Source: Cognaticolwellia mytili
GTDB taxonomy: Bacteria; Pseudomonadota; Gammaproteobacteria; Enterobacterales; Alteromonadaceae
DNA length: 64,000 bases
Direction of reading: 5' to 3'
NCBI RefSeq assembly: GCF_002104475.1
Contig: NZ_NBOF01000005.1
Span: forward strand, 1 to 64,000
The notes under the pieces were generated by a model. That model searched no databases and had not been told where the DNA came from. It saw only the letters and a program-made list of their open reading frames with translations. This document shows, piece after piece, positions 9,349-19,819 of this stretch. Every line of letters starts with the position of its first letter. The first letter of the stretch is position 1. The position numbers and the translations under genes were made by a program.

Positions 9349-11310
9349 TTAAGCACTTTCATGCTGAGCTGAATGTGCGCAACGTTGAACAATATATTCC
9401 ATTGCCACTTCATCGGCAGGATCTTTATGTGGACTAGGTTCGCTATCTTCAATAATATTTTCAGCTAATGAACTTTTCTCAATTAAGGTAAAACCTAATT
9501 TGGCAAAATACTGCGGAATATAGGTCAGTACAATAATTTGCTGTAGCTCCATTTGATGAGCGAACTCAAGCAGATATTGCACCAACGCTTCACCTTGTCC
9601 TTGTTTATGAGCACTTTCTTCAATCACAATAGAGCGAATTTCAGCTAAACTGGTTTGATAAATATAAAGTGACGCTGAGCCAACGACTTTGCCGTCAATT
9701 TCGGCTACAACAAAATTTTGAATATCGTGAATAATATTGTCACGTGTTCGAGGCAGTATTTCACCTTTTTCGGCCCAAAAAGCCGTTAACTGATAAATAC
9801 TATCAACATCTGACATTTTAGCTCGACGTACTGACATTGCCGCTGCTTTTTGTGCATTTAAGCGCTGTTTAACTTGCTTTAACGCCACTTGAGTTTGTTG
9901 TTTACCTGGCGCGCCAACAACATTCTCATTAAGAATTTCACTTTCACCTGACTGAATACTCGCTAACGCTTGCTCAACTTGACCACGTGATGTGCCGCCA
10001 AGTGCTTCACGTTTATCCAATGTCGATTCAATTGATAGATGTTGATAAACATCTTGGCCAATTTTGTCGCTGTACTCTTGTAATTGCGTTAGTGTTAAAT
10101 CTTCTAACGGTAAACCTTTATCAATAGCCGCAAGCACGACTTCACCAACAATGTGATGCGCTTCTCTAAATGGAATATCTTTACTGACTAGATAATCAGC
10201 TAATTCCGTAGCATTCGAATACCCTTGCTGCGCTGCGGCTAAGGTGCGTGAACGATTTACTTTCAAACCATCAGCTACCAATACTGCCATTTCCATACAT
10301 TCTTGCCAGGTATCTAAGGCATCAAAAAGACCTTCTTTGTCTTCTTGCATATCTTTGTTATAGGCAAGAGCAAGAGCTTTCATGGTCGTTAACATGCCGG
10401 TAAGCGAGCCAAAAACACGCCCGGCTTTACCCCGAATTAACTCACAAGCATCAGGGTTTTTCTTTTGCGGCATTAATGAAGAACCAGAGCTAACTAAATC
10501 GCTCATTTCAACAAAGCCTGCTTCACCCGAATTGTAGAAAATTAAATCTTCGGCAAAACGAGATAAATGCATCATAGAAATACTCGCCGATGCCAGTAGC
10601 TCTATAACATGATCTCTATCGGACACCGCATCTAAACTATTTAGTGTTGCGGTTCTAAACCCCAACTTTTGCGCTAAATTGTTCCTATCAATTGGGTAAG
10701 CGGTACCCGCTAAAGCACCTGAGCCTAAAGGTGAAACATCTAAACGATACAAGGCATCTTTTAAACGGCCAATATCGCGGTTAAACATTTCAACATATGC
10801 TAAACACCAGTGACCAAAGGTAATAGGTTGAGCGCGTTGTAAATGAGTATAACCCGGTAATACCGTATCTTTTTCACGTTCTGCCAAATTCATCATGGCT
10901 TGCTGTAAATTCACTAAGGCAAATAACAATTCACCGCCGGTTTCTTTACACCAAAGTTTTAAATCTGTCGCAACTTGATCGTTACGACTACGGCCTGTGT
11001 GAAGTTTTTTACCTAAATCACCGGTTTTTTCGATTAGTGCAATTTCAACCCAACTGTGAATATCTTCTGCATCAGAGCCTAATATTTGCTGTGGATTTTC
11101 TTCAACAGAAGCTTTTAACTCATTTAATGCCGCCGTTAATTCAACCAACTCATTATCATTAATGATCCCAACCGAATGTATTGCACCCGCCCAAGCAATT
11201 GAGCCAACAATGTCTTGCACTGCCATGCGGTAATCAACAGGCAGAGAGTCATTAAACTTTTTAAACTGTAAACTTGGTTGCCCTTTAAAACGTCCCCCCC
11301 ATAAGGCCAT
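9349..11310 (-). CDS. argH: Argininosuccinate lyase fused to a GNAT acetyltransferase domain, ArgH(A)
   Basis: Last step of arginine synthesis, argininosuccinate to arginine and fumarate, with an extra acetyltransferase domain. In the 653-aa product, residues 1 to about 460 are Arg[34 protein letters not shown]-like [11 protein letters not shown], and the signature [20 protein letters not shown] with the catalytic serine. Residues from about 490 ([17 protein letters not shown]) form a GNAT fold with [21 protein letters not shown]. ArgH(A) fusions are known in Vibrio, Moritella and Alteromonas relatives, where the tail is related to the acetyl-transfer part of N-acetylglutamate synthase. A start-proximal G7 run is present but in frame. 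Confidence 0.95.
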   Translation of the reverse strand: MALWGGRFKGQPSLQFKKFNDSLPVDYRMAVQDIVGSIAWAGAIHSVGIINDNELVELTAALNELKASVEENPQQILGSDAEDIHSWVEIALIEKTGDLGKKLHTGRSRNDQVATDLKLWCKETGGELLFALVNLQQAMMNLAEREKDTVLPGYTHLQRAQPITFGHWCLAYVEMFNRDIGRLKDALYRLDVSPLGSGALAGTAYPIDRNNLAQKLGFRTATLNSLDAVSDRDHVIELLASASISMMHLSRFAEDLIFYNSGEAGFVEMSDLVSSGSSLMPQKKNPDACELIRGKAGRVFGSLTGMLTTMKALALAYNKDMQEDKEGLFDALDTWQECMEMAVLVADGLKVNRSRTLAAAQQGYSNATELADYLVSKDIPFREAHHIVGEVVLAAIDKGLPLEDLTLTQLQEYSDKIGQDVYQHLSIESTLDKREALGGTSRGQVEQALASIQSGESEILNENVVGAPGKQQTQVALKQVKQRLNAQKAAAMSVRRAKMSDVDSIYQLTAFWAEKGEILPRTRDNIIHDIQNFVVAEIDGKVVGSASLYIYQTSLAEIRSIVIEESAHKQGQGEALVQYLLEFAHQMELQQIIVLTYIPQYFAKLGFTLIEKSSLAENIIEDSEPSPHKDPADEVAMEYIVQRCAHSAQHESA

Positions 11311-11312
11311 GA

Positions 11313-12563
11313 CTACTTCTCCTTCTTGTCTGACTGTGAGAGCGCAGTAATTCTGCTTGAAAGACTGAACAAACGAATAAAGCCTTCGGCATGTTTTTGG
11401 TCATAAACATCATCAGCGCCAAATGTGGCAAACTCTTCCGAGTACAAACTATTTGGTGAACGACGTTGAATAACCTGCGCCATACCTTTGTAAAGCTTAA
11501 CAACCACATCACCAGTCACTTTTTCAGCAAAAGATGCCGCAGATGCTAGTTGGGCTTTAGCAAGTGGTGTAAACCAACGGCCATCATAAATAACATGTGA
11601 GAATTCAAGGCCGACTGATTCACGATATTTTAATGATTCCTTATCAAGAATTAATGTCTCTAAGCCTTTATAAGCTGCCATTAATACAGTACCACCTGGG
11701 GTTTCATAACAACCACGTGACTTCATGCCGACTAAACGGTTTTCAACAATATCAATACGACCAACACCATGTGCAGCGGCTTTATCGTTAAGGTACATTA
11801 GCGCTTCATAAGCACCAGCACCGTCAGAAGAAAAATCTTTACCATCAATAGCAACTAACTCACCTTCAACAAAGCTTAACTGCACTTTTTCAGCAACATC
11901 TGGAGCATCCATAGGATCAACAGTCATGGTCCACACTTCTTTTGAAGGTTCACACCATGGGTCTTCTAGCTCGCCACCTTCGTGAGAAATATGCCAGGCA
12001 TTGGCATCACGACTATAAATTTTGGTTAACGACGCTGAACATGGCACATTGCGCTCAGCCAAGTAATCTAATAAGTCTTCACGAGATACCATGTCCCATT
12101 CACGCCATGGCGCAATAACCGTTAGCTCTGGCGCTAATGCGGCAAAACAAGACTCAAAACGAACTTGGTCGTTACCTTTACCCGTACAACCATGACAAAC
12201 AGCATCAGCACCGACTTTCAGTGCAATTTCAATATGTGCTTTAGCAATAATTGGTCGTGCCATTGAGGTGCCAAGTAAGTACTGACCTTCATAAACCGCA
12301 CCTGTTTTTAAAATCGGATAAATATAGTCTTTAACGTATTCTTCTTTTAGGTCAGCGACATAGCATTCTGACGCACCTGAAGCGATGGCTTTTTCTTTAA
12401 TACCTTCTAGTTCTTCTGCACCTTGGCCAACATCAGCACAAAATGCGATAACTTCGCAATTGTCATAATTTTCTTTTAACCATGGAATGATTGCTGAAGT
12501 GTCTAGTCCACCTGAATATGCCAGTACTACTTTTTTAATGTTTTTCTTTGCCGCTAAAGCCAT
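11313..12563 (-). CDS. argG: Argininosuccinate synthase
   Basis: Condenses citrulline and aspartate using ATP. The 416-aa protein has the N-type ATP-pyrophosphatase loop [12 protein letters not shown] near the start, and [13 protein letters not shown] and [20 protein letters not shown] further on. Length is normal for the short (bacterial type I) class. The stop lies two bases before the argH start. A 105-base gap separates it from argF. Confidence 0.97.
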   Translation of the reverse strand: MALAAKKNIKKVVLAYSGGLDTSAIIPWLKENYDNCEVIAFCADVGQGAEELEGIKEKAIASGASECYVADLKEEYVKDYIYPILKTGAVYEGQYLLGTSMARPIIAKAHIEIALKVGADAVCHGCTGKGNDQVRFESCFAALAPELTVIAPWREWDMVSREDLLDYLAERNVPCSASLTKIYSRDANAWHISHEGGELEDPWCEPSKEVWTMTVDPMDAPDVAEKVQLSFVEGELVAIDGKDFSSDGAGAYEALMYLNDKAAAHGVGRIDIVENRLVGMKSRGCYETPGGTVLMAAYKGLETLILDKESLKYRESVGLEFSHVIYDGRWFTPLAKAQLASAASFAEKVTGDVVVKLYKGMAQVIQRRSPNSLYSEEFATFGADDVYDQKHAEGFIRLFSLSSRITALSQSDKKEK

Positions 12564-12668
12564 GATTTGTTCCTTAACAAAATTCTTTAAATTACTTAAC
12601 GATAACTGCTTATCGCTAAATTGATAATAGTTTCTAAAATGTCTGCACTTTTGCTTACTAGCTACTTT

Positions 12669-13601
12669 CTAGTCGCCTAAAAGCGTCACTAAAACAGCAT
12701 TTTGTGCCCACATGCGATTTTCTGCTGATTGAAAGACCACTGACATTTCACTATCAAACAATTCAGTGGTAATTTCTTCTTCAAGGTGAGCCGGCTGACA
12801 GTGCATAACAATGCTTGCGCCTGCTTTTGCCATTAATTCGTGATTAACTTGGTAATCAGCAAATGCAGCTAATATTGCCGCCTTTTTACTTAGATCTTCA
12901 TCACCCATTGATACCCATGTATCAGTATAGATAGCATCTTGCTGACCAATAGCATTGATATCTGTGGTGAAGGTAAATGCCGAACCAGTGTTTTTAGCTA
13001 ACGCTTGGGCTTTCGTTAACATATCACCGCCTGGGCCATGTGCTGGTGGGCAAACCAAGGTAAAATCAACCCCTAAGGTTGCTGCCATTAACATTAATGA
13101 GTTTGAGACATTGTTAGCGTCGCCAACATAAGCCAATTTCACTTGTGAAAGATCTGAGAAGTTTTCAGCTAAAGTAACAAAATCAGCAAGTGCCTGACAT
13201 GGGTGATACAAATCACAAAGGGCGTTAAGTACTGGCACACTGGCGTGTTGAGCTAAACCTTCTATCGCACTGTTTTCGAAAACACGAGCAACAATGGCAT
13301 CAGCATAACAAGAAAGGTTTTTTGCATAATCGCTAACCCGTTCACGCTCACCCAATTTGCCATTTTGTTGGCCTAAATACAGTGCGTGCCCGCCTAATTT
13401 ACTAATCCCCATGTCGAAACTAACATGTGTTCTTAATGAAGGTTTTTCGAAAATCATCGCCACTGATTTTCCAGCCAAGGCGTGACTGTATTTTTCAGGC
13501 TGCTTCTTAATATCGATTGCTAAGGTAATTAAGGCTAATATTTGTTGCTTGTTTAACTGATCATCAGCGAGAAAGTGCTGTAAATTATTTAATGAGTTCA
13601 T
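12669..13601 (-). CDS. argF: Ornithine carbamoyltransferase
   Basis: Makes citrulline from ornithine and carbamoyl phosphate. The 310-aa protein shows the carbamoyl-phosphate loop KPSLRTHVSFD (the FxKxSxRTR region), LYHPCQALADF and VMHCQPAHLEEEIT, which corresponds to the catalytic HCLP region. Here the usual HCLPA reads HCQPA, a variation seen in some short argF proteins. It lies in the argCBFGH operon order typical of this bacterial group. Confidence 0.95.
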   Translation of the reverse strand: MNSLNNLQHFLADDQLNKQQILALITLAIDIKKQPEKYSHALAGKSVAMIFEKPSLRTHVSFDMGISKLGGHALYLGQQNGKLGERERVSDYAKNLSCYADAIVARVFENSAIEGLAQHASVPVLNALCDLYHPCQALADFVTLAENFSDLSQVKLAYVGDANNVSNSLMLMAATLGVDFTLVCPPAHGPGGDMLTKAQALAKNTGSAFTFTTDINAIGQQDAIYTDTWVSMGDEDLSKKAAILAAFADYQVNHELMAKAGASIVMHCQPAHLEEEITTELFDSEMSVVFQSAENRMWAQNAVLVTLLGD

Positions 13602-13639
13602 GGTTTTTCCTGTGCGAAATTTAGTTTACAAAGTAATAT

Positions 13640-14431
13640 TTAACAGCCGTCAGGCTGTATGCGGGTGCCAATATTGCCACCGTTTAGCAAATCAATGATT
13701 TGCTCTGGCGATTGCCAACTGGCAACCGCGATACTTCGTCGTAACTTATTCGCAGCGTGTAAAGCCGCATTTACTTTTGCTGTCATGCCGCCAGCAATCA
13801 CACCTGCTTGGATCAATTCTCCAGCTTGTTTGTTATTCAACGTTGCTAAGTATTCACCACTCGCATCTTTAACGCCGTTAACATCCGTTAGCAGTAGTAA
13901 TTCAGCATTCAGTAATTGGCAAATAGCAACAGCAGCATCGTCAGCATTCACATTGACTAACTCACCATTACTTAAGGCGCCAATAGAGGAAACAATAGGT
14001 AAGAAGTTGGCTTTCAATAAGGTATCTAGCAAAGCGCTGTTATAAGGTTTAGGCTCACCAACTTGCCCTAATTGCAGCGGGCTTAACTTGCACTTGACCA
14101 TTTCACCATCGGTGAGTGATAAGCCCACAGCCGATAAATTTAAGCTTGCAGCACTCGCTACAATCGCTTTATTAACGCTGCCAGCGAGTGCACCACTAAT
14201 AATCGGCATTTGTGCCTTAGGCGTAACACGTAAACCTTGTTTTTTCTCAGTGGTAAAGCCCGCTTGTGCCAGCATTTCATCAACCACACAACCACCACCA
14301 TGTACGAGCACGACCGGTTGATTTTTTAAATTAGAAATTACTGTTAGCAAAGCATTTAATGCCGCCACTTTACCTTGATTGTAACCATCTAAAATAGCAC
14401 CACCAATTTTAATTACGATTGGCTTTTTCAT
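13640..14431 (-). CDS. argB: Acetylglutamate kinase
   Basis: Phosphorylates N-acetylglutamate, the second arginine step. The 263-aa amino-acid-kinase-fold protein starts KPIVIKIGGAILDG and contains VVLVHGGGCVVDEML, NVNADDAAVAICQLL and LLLLTDVNGV, all expected of ArgB. Its short length and lack of an N-terminal helix fit the arginine-insensitive E. coli type, consistent with ArgA being the feedback-controlled step. It overlaps the argC stop by 4 bases. Confidence 0.96.
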   Translation of the reverse strand: MKKPIVIKIGGAILDGYNQGKVAALNALLTVISNLKNQPVVLVHGGGCVVDEMLAQAGFTTEKKQGLRVTPKAQMPIISGALAGSVNKAIVASAASLNLSAVGLSLTDGEMVKCKLSPLQLGQVGEPKPYNSALLDTLLKANFLPIVSSIGALSNGELVNVNADDAAVAICQLLNAELLLLTDVNGVKDASGEYLATLNNKQAGELIQAGVIAGGMTAKVNAALHAANKLRRSIAVASWQSPEQIIDLLNGGNIGTRIQPDGC

Positions 14432-15468
14432 AAGCTACCACCTTGAGCGAGCAAGCTATATTCACTCGGTAAGCCTAAACTGATGTTGGCACACTGCACC
14501 GCTTGTGAAGCCGCACCTTTTAATAAATTATCAATGGCACAACTCACCACAATCACGTGTTTTTCTTCATCAACTTGCCAATGAATATCAGCAAACGGGG
14601 TGTAAGCTACATTGTCAATTTTTGGCCAAGTATTAACTAGTCTTACTAAAGGTTTATTTTGATATGCTTGAGTAAATGCATTATCAATTTGCTCCGCGCT
14701 CACATCTGCTTTTAATTGCAAAGTAATGGTAACTAGCAAGCCACGTTTATAAGGTGCTAAATGGGGATTAAAGATTACGTCGGCATTGGCTTCCTGACTA
14801 ATTTCAGGTTGATGTCTATGCTGTAAAATATTGTAGGGAGTTAAGCTGACTTCATAAAAGCTAGTCGCTAGCGCAGCTTTTCTACCCGCACCACTAACAC
14901 CACTAACGCCATTAACGACAATTAATGAATTTTCTAGGTGCAGGTGATTACTGATTATCGGTTTTAGCGCTAATAAACTCGCGGTCGGATAACAGCCTGG
15001 AACCGCAATTAAGTCACTCTTGGCAATTTCTTCTGCTTGCCATTCTGCCAAACCATATTGTGCTTGTTGTAATGCCGTTAATGATTGATGTTCAAAACCG
15101 TAGTGAATTGGGTATTGCTTTGCGTCTTTTAAACGAAAGCCACCAGAGAGATCAAATACCTTAATATTGGCATCGATAAATGCTTGTGCCCATTGAGCAC
15201 TATATTCATGAGGTGTCGCAAAAAATACCGCATCAACACCGTGGTTGTCGATATTGATATGTTGGTCAAACCATTGTTGGGAAAAAGAATGCAAGGGTAC
15301 TTCACATACCCCCTGCCAGCGAGCATGTAATTCCGCAAAAGTTTTACCACTAGAATCACTATTTTCTGATACCAACAAATGTTGCAGAAAAATTTTATCA
15401 TGTTGCGTCAACAAGCCAACTAACTCAGCTCCGACATAACCACTTGCACCTATAACTACGACGTTCAT
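14428..15468 (-). CDS. argC: N-acetyl-gamma-glutamyl-phosphate reductase
   Basis: NADPH-dependent third step of arginine synthesis. The 346-aa protein has N-terminal GASGYVGAELVGLL (dinucleotide loop) and the active-site cysteine in VPGCYPTASLLALKP. GVSGVSGAGR and HRHQPEI follow. It is the first gene of argCBFGH(A)-argA and diverges from argE across 329 bases that carry candidate arginine operators. Confidence 0.97.
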   Translation of the reverse strand: MNVVVIGASGYVGAELVGLLTQHDKIFLQHLLVSENSDSSGKTFAELHARWQGVCEVPLHSFSQQWFDQHINIDNHGVDAVFFATPHEYSAQWAQAFIDANIKVFDLSGGFRLKDAKQYPIHYGFEHQSLTALQQAQYGLAEWQAEEIAKSDLIAVPGCYPTASLLALKPIISNHLHLENSLIVVNGVSGVSGAGRKAALATSFYEVSLTPYNILQHRHQPEISQEANADVIFNPHLAPYKRGLLVTITLQLKADVSAEQIDNAFTQAYQNKPLVRLVNTWPKIDNVAYTPFADIHWQVDEEKHVIVVSCAIDNLLKGAASQAVQCANISLGLPSEYSLLAQGGSL

Positions 15469-15546
15469 TTACTTACCATACTTTATGACTAAAACGTTGA
15501 TGACGATTAGAATTAACGCTTAACGTAATTATCAATACGGTAAATT

Positions 15547-15560
15547 TGCAATTCTATTCA
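15547..15560. promoter_or_regulatory. Candidate ARG box near argC
   Basis: The sequence TGCAATTCTATTCA matches about 10 of 14 positions of the E. coli ARG box consensus TGAATATTTATTCA. It sits 79 bases upstream of the argC start and overlaps a possible -35 element. It is a visual match only. Confidence 0.45.
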
Positions 15561-15758
15561 ATTTTTTCTATTTATTTTAAGGATCTAAACAGTAATTATT
15601 GATACATATCGTTAAAATAAAATCTTACAAGGCCTATCATTAATACTATCGTCGTCGGCTAGTTGAATACATTACAAATTTTTTCATAGTGTGCTTTAAT
15701 TAGGCTATTTACATTATGTGGTTAAAGTATCATCATATAACTACTTATGCAACTATTC

Positions 15759-15772
15759 AGCATAAATACCCA
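15759..15772. promoter_or_regulatory. Candidate ARG box near argE
   Basis: AGCATAAATACCCA resembles the common ARG box variant TGCATAAATATTCA at 11 of 14 positions. It lies 26 bases upstream of the argE start, where ArgR binding would block initiation. The match is visual and moderate. Confidence 0.4.
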
Positions 15773-15797
15773 TAATTATTTTTAGGTTATTATTTCA

Positions 15798-16958
15798 ATG
15801 CAAAAGCTTAACAAAAGTTTACCCAATTTCTCTCAGGCGTTTAGTCAGTTAATTGCACTGCCTAGTATCAGTTCATCACAAGCAAGTTGGGATCAGAGTA
15901 ACCAGAGCGTGATTAACCTTTTAGCTACATGGTTTGAAACCTTAGGCTTTGACATCACTATTCAAGTGGTGCCAAACACCACAGGTAAATACAACTTAAT
16001 AGCAAAATTAGGCTCCGGCGATGGGGGGCTGCTGCTAGCTGGCCATAGTGATACTGTACCTTTTGATGAAAATCGTTGGCTATCTGATCCAATGAAAGTT
16101 ACCGATAAAGACAACAAGTTATTTGGCTTAGGTAGTTGCGATATGAAAGGGTTCTTCGCCTTCATTCTACAAGCTTGTCAGCAAATTGATCTATCCGCGC
16201 TTAAAAAGCCGCTGTATGTTTTAGCGACCGCTGATGAAGAAACAACCATGGCTGGCGCGCGATTTTTTGCCAACAGCGAATTAATAAAACCCGATGTTGC
16301 TATTATTGGCGAGCCAACTAACTTAGTCCCTGTTGTTATGCATAAGGGTCATATGTCACATAAAATAACCATTAAAGGACAAGCTGGCCATTCTAGTAAA
16401 CCAGCCAATGGGGTCAACGCAATCGAAGTCATGCATCAGGTGATCAGCCAATTGTTTAAGCTAAAAGAGCAATTAGCACAAAGCTATAACAACGACGCTT
16501 TTGATGTACAAACACCTACGCTGAACTTAGGCGCTATTCATGGCGGTGATAATGCTAATCGAATTTGTGGCCATTGTGAGTTAGACATTGATATGCGCTC
16601 ATTACCAGGGATGAAAGATGATGATTTAGTCGCTTGGTTAGCAGAAATATTAGCGCCAATTGCTGAAGAATATCCGGGCAGGTTGAGCATTGAAGAGCTT
16701 GATCCAAGCTCACCGAGTTTTCAGCAAAATTGTGATAGTGAATTAGTAATTACTGCAGAGAAATTTTCTGGTCATCAATGCTGCGCAGTGAACTACGCAA
16801 CTGAAGCGCCCTTTGTGCAACAACTAGGCTGTCAAACCATAGTAATGGGGCCCGGCTCCATCGACCAAGCACATCAACCTAACGAATATTTAGCACATAG
16901 TGAAATACTAAAAACAAACAAATTTCTCATCGCACTTATTCAGCATTACTGCTCTTAA
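15798..16958 (+). CDS. argE: Acetylornithine deacetylase
   Basis: M20-family zinc hydrolase that releases ornithine from N-acetylornithine, as in the linear arginine pathway. The 386-aa protein has the metal ligand motif LLLAGHSDTVPFD, GSCDMKGFFAF, the catalytic glutamates in TADEETTMAG, and IGEPTNL. The dimerisation-domain segment KGHMSHKITIKGQAGHSSKP is present. Because ArgE is present and no ArgJ is seen, the pathway needs a dedicated N-acetylglutamate synthase, which ArgA supplies. It is divergent from argC. Confidence 0.96.
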   Translation: MQKLNKSLPNFSQAFSQLIALPSISSSQASWDQSNQSVINLLATWFETLGFDITIQVVPNTTGKYNLIAKLGSGDGGLLLAGHSDTVPFDENRWLSDPMKVTDKDNKLFGLGSCDMKGFFAFILQACQQIDLSALKKPLYVLATADEETTMAGARFFANSELIKPDVAIIGEPTNLVPVVMHKGHMSHKITIKGQAGHSSKPANGVNAIEVMHQVISQLFKLKEQLAQSYNNDAFDVQTPTLNLGAIHGGDNANRICGHCELDIDMRSLPGMKDDDLVAWLAEILAPIAEEYPGRLSIEELDPSSPSFQQNCDSELVITAEKFSGHQCCAVNYATEAPFVQQLGCQTIVMGPGSIDQAHQPNEYLAHSEILKTNKFLIALIQHYCS

Positions 16959-16973
16959 TTTATCTACTCATTT

Positions 16974-17005
16974 TACCATAAACTGAATATCTTCAGTTTA
17001 TGGTA
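16974..17005. terminator. Perfect 14-bp inverted repeat between convergent genes
   Basis: TACCATAAACTGAA is repeated in inverted form after a 4-base TATC loop. It lies between the argE stop and the stop of the convergent gene at 17012. There is no clear T run on either side, so it may be a weak bidirectional terminator or transcript-end stabiliser. Confidence 0.6.
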
Positions 17006-17011
17006 GCCATA

Positions 17012-18460
17012 TTATCGAGATCGATTCCATAGTTTTTGATTGTTTTTCATTGAAAAATACTCTGTCGGTTGCCAACATCTCGGCAGTAAATCTAAACTCT
17101 GTCTTTCATGATAATTAGATGATAAGAGCTCAAGAATTTCATTCAACCTTTCTTTGCTAATTTTGGAGAATAGCTTAGCCGTTTCAACGTAATATAAATT
17201 ATTACTTTTTTTAACAACAATATCATGTCCGTAGCCAACAAAAGTTAAATTACGGGTTGCGGAGCGGCATATCGGCTCCTCGGGGTTTTCAGGGTAAAGC
17301 TGCGTAACGATAGCGTATTCATAGTGGACATTCCCTTCAATATCACTAGGGATGTAGGCTACACCATAGCCTTGTGGGAACGTGCCTGTAATTTTATAAA
17401 GCAAGTCAACAATATCTTTTCGACAAATTCCTCGTTCGGCATTTTGATACAAGGCCTGATAAACTTTCGGCAATAATTTATAGTTATAGCCTTCTTTCGT
17501 CGATAAAATAATTGAAGTATAAATTTGCGGTATTTTTAATAAATTACCTAAACCTAACTTGGGCTGAACACTACTTTTAAGCAAGTGCTTAATAAAAAGC
17601 AGCTTGCTATTCTCTTGCTTTTTAAATTCTTCTCGTTCAACTTTAGAATTACCGGTATACATATTGGCGCCAATACCATTGATTAAATACTTGACCGTTT
17701 CGCGATAATTAATTTGTAGTAAAGCTTTGCGTTCTTCAACACTTAAGGTGCGAAAGCAATCTTGCTGACCATCCTGCCCAGTAATTATTTTTTGCGCTTC
17801 AGGATGATAGTTACCAATATCTTGCAATAATGCCGCCATCAACACCGGTATCTTCACCCGATCCACAAACTGCTGATACAGTACTTTATTTTCTATGAAT
17901 AAGTTTGCATACGCACTGTTACTAGCGCTTTCTATGGCTTGATCGATATAACTATTTGGCAGTAACTTTTCAAGGCATAACTGATCTAACAACCGCAGCG
18001 CCAATACCCCTTTATAGAGTGGTTTGCTACATTCATTAGTGATCGAAACTTTTTTACCTTCTGTAGGACACAATAATTGTATGCTACCTAGCAATTGCGC
18101 TGACTTTCGATTAGTTTCCGCGAGGTTTTCACCCTCAGACAACTCCAAAATTTCTAAGCATATGGCTTGTAAATGCTGAAACCTTTCATGACTCTCAAAG
18201 GTTAATTCTTGGTGGTATTCTTTCTGTTCACCTTCTAATCTAATAATTTTAGCTGCAGATTTATTATCCGGCTTTGATTTTAATTCGGCAATATTTTGCG
18301 CCAGTGCATCCAATTTTTTTTGGATAAAAGCACTTAAATCATAGTATGTTATCGCACGCTCTAACACTGAATCTTTCAATGGACTGCGACCATATATCTT
18401 GTTTAACAAGACTTTCAATTGTCCGGTGAAATTGGTATCACCTCTTGAGTATGTTGACAT
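17012..18460 (-). CDS. Uncharacterised protein with a degenerate HD-GYP-like C-terminal region
   Basis: I do not recognise a characterised family for the 482-aa product. It is predicted soluble and cytoplasmic, with no signal peptide or membrane segment. A charged, probably coiled region lies at residues 60-100. Around residue 220 the stretch LLQDIGNYHPEAQ resembles an HD-domain HD pair in which His is replaced by Gln. Later comes ALYQNAERGICRKDIVDLLYKITGTFPQGYGVAYIP, split here only for description, whose layout mimics the end of HD-GYP domains. No intact HD or GYP triad is visible, so cyclic-di-GMP hydrolysis is unlikely. It may be a ligand-sensing relic. It is convergent with argE. Confidence 0.6.
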   Translation of the reverse strand: MSTYSRGDTNFTGQLKVLLNKIYGRSPLKDSVLERAITYYDLSAFIQKKLDALAQNIAELKSKPDNKSAAKIIRLEGEQKEYHQELTFESHERFQHLQAICLEILELSEGENLAETNRKSAQLLGSIQLLCPTEGKKVSITNECSKPLYKGVLALRLLDQLCLEKLLPNSYIDQAIESASNSAYANLFIENKVLYQQFVDRVKIPVLMAALLQDIGNYHPEAQKIITGQDGQQDCFRTLSVEERKALLQINYRETVKYLINGIGANMYTGNSKVEREEFKKQENSKLLFIKHLLKSSVQPKLGLGNLLKIPQIYTSIILSTKEGYNYKLLPKVYQALYQNAERGICRKDIVDLLYKITGTFPQGYGVAYIPSDIEGNVHYEYAIVTQLYPENPEEPICRSATRNLTFVGYGHDIVVKKSNNLYYVETAKLFSKISKERLNEILELLSSNYHERQSLDLLPRCWQPTEYFSMKNNQKLWNRSR

Positions 18461-18717
18461 GTGTTTCGCTATCTATACCTAATTACTAATTTTACTATGT
18501 GAAAGCTAAAGTTAACTGAGCCTAACCAATAAAATGATGAAAAATACTAAATCGTTCATACCTGACTATAGCGGCTATAGTGTAGTGCGCCAATCTAAAA
18601 ATGAATACTAAATTATAGAATGATTTATGCTTGCTTCATGATATTCATTAGCACATAATAATTAAATACCTTATTTAACATAACACTACACAATCACTAT
18701 TTTAACTAAGGATAACA

Positions 18718-18909
18718 ATGAGCTCACAGAATTTTAAGGAAACATTCAAAAGTGTTGGCGCGGCATTTTTTGGTGTACAAAGTGATAAAAACCGTGAACG
18801 TGATTTTACTCAAGGTAAGTTTAGCTATTTTATTATTGCAGGACTAATCGCCGTAATACTGTTTATCACGGTTTTGATCACCATAGTGTCATTAGTAATG
18901 CCAAGCTAA
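18718..18909 (+). CDS. Small membrane protein, DUF2970 family
   Basis: The 63-aa product has a polar N-terminal half containing AAFFGVQSDKNRERDF and a single C-terminal transmembrane helix (about residues 37-60). This is the layout of DUF2970 proteins, which are widespread in proteobacteria and have no known function. The start ATG follows AAGGATAACA, a good ribosome binding site. It is a single gene, convergent with dam. Confidence 0.8.
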   Translation: MSSQNFKETFKSVGAAFFGVQSDKNRERDFTQGKFSYFIIAGLIAVILFITVLITIVSLVMPS

Positions 18910-18924
18910 TAGCATTCACTGCGA

Positions 18925-19740
18925 TTAATAAAGTACCAATAACTCTGATACTTTATTACGCTTATTTGCTTTTTGACTTATAGTTCTCGACACTTCTATT
19001 GAGCGCTGTTTTTTCGCATGTTCATATATTTTTCGTGTCCAAATAGTGTCATGGTTACTGATCAATACCGATATATTTCGTTTATTCGTCACTTCTTCTG
19101 CAGCATTTGCTAAATCAGCTTGTTCATCTAAACCAAAGCCATTACCTGCATAACTAGTAAAACTCGCTGTTTTACTTAACGGAACGTATGGCGGATCGCA
19201 ATAAATAACATCTCCGGGTTTTGCATGAGAAAATGTTTGTCGATAACCATCACAGATAAACACCGCTTTACTGGCTTTTTCAGCAAAGAAATTTAATTCA
19301 ATTTCAGGGAAATATGGACGTTTATACTTACCGAAAGGCACATTATATCCGCCAGACTTATTATATCGGCATAAACCATTGTAGCCATGGCGATTCATGT
19401 AGAGAAAAATAAGAGAACGAAAATATGGATCAGCACTAGCATTAAATTCTTTACGAAATTGGTAATAGCGTTCTGCTTGATTATTTTCAGGGGAAAATAA
19501 TCTGCGTGCATCTTTAATAAACTTATCTGGTGTGCGCTGTAAAATACGGTATAAGTTAATTAAGTCTTGATTGATATCACTAAGTAAATACTCATCATAA
19601 TCGCTATTTAAAAATACCGACCCCGCACCAACAAAAGGTTCAACAAGACGATTACCTTTAGGTAACATGGTATTAATTACATCGCTTAGAGCGTACTTGC
19701 CGCCTGCCCATTTTAAAAAAGCTCGATGTTTTTTCTTCAT
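18925..19740 (-). CDS. dam: DNA adenine methylase Dam (GATC)
   Basis: Transfers methyl from S-adenosylmethionine to N6 of adenine in GATC, guiding mismatch repair and replication timing. The 271-aa protein has FLKWAGGKYAL and VEPFVGAGSVFLN (AdoMet binding) and the catalytic DPPYVPLS, in the alpha-class order. A GTG nine bases upstream (19749) could add three residues, but the ATG at 19740 matches family starts (KKKHRAFLKWAGGK). It lies downstream of aroK-aroB-damX, the same order as in E. coli. Confidence 0.95.
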   Translation of the reverse strand: MKKKHRAFLKWAGGKYALSDVINTMLPKGNRLVEPFVGAGSVFLNSDYDEYLLSDINQDLINLYRILQRTPDKFIKDARRLFSPENNQAERYYQFRKEFNASADPYFRSLIFLYMNRHGYNGLCRYNKSGGYNVPFGKYKRPYFPEIELNFFAEKASKAVFICDGYRQTFSHAKPGDVIYCDPPYVPLSKTASFTSYAGNGFGLDEQADLANAAEEVTNKRNISVLISNHDTIWTRKIYEHAKKQRSIEVSRTISQKANKRNKVSELLVLY

Positions 19741-19819
19741 GACACCCACAAACCTAAAAATTTCGCATCAGATAACTAGCACCTGAAAAGTAAGCGGGGA
19801 TTGTATCCTGATTTAATCT

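Larger units (their letters stand above)
15469..15797. promoter_or_regulatory. argC-argE divergent control region
   Basis: This 329-base, AT-rich non-coding stretch separates the two divergent arginine transcription units and must carry both promoters. No coding signal was seen. It contains two sequences resembling ArgR boxes (15547-15560 and 15759-15772), one near each gene. A minus-strand TTGAAT with TATTGA 18 bases on overlaps the first box and could be the argC promoter, but this is a weak match. Confidence 0.55.

Noticed and set aside
13659..14045. 128-codon frame opposite argB
   Set aside because: Antisense shadow of a clear argB gene in an AT-rich genome; the residues look like reverse codon bias.
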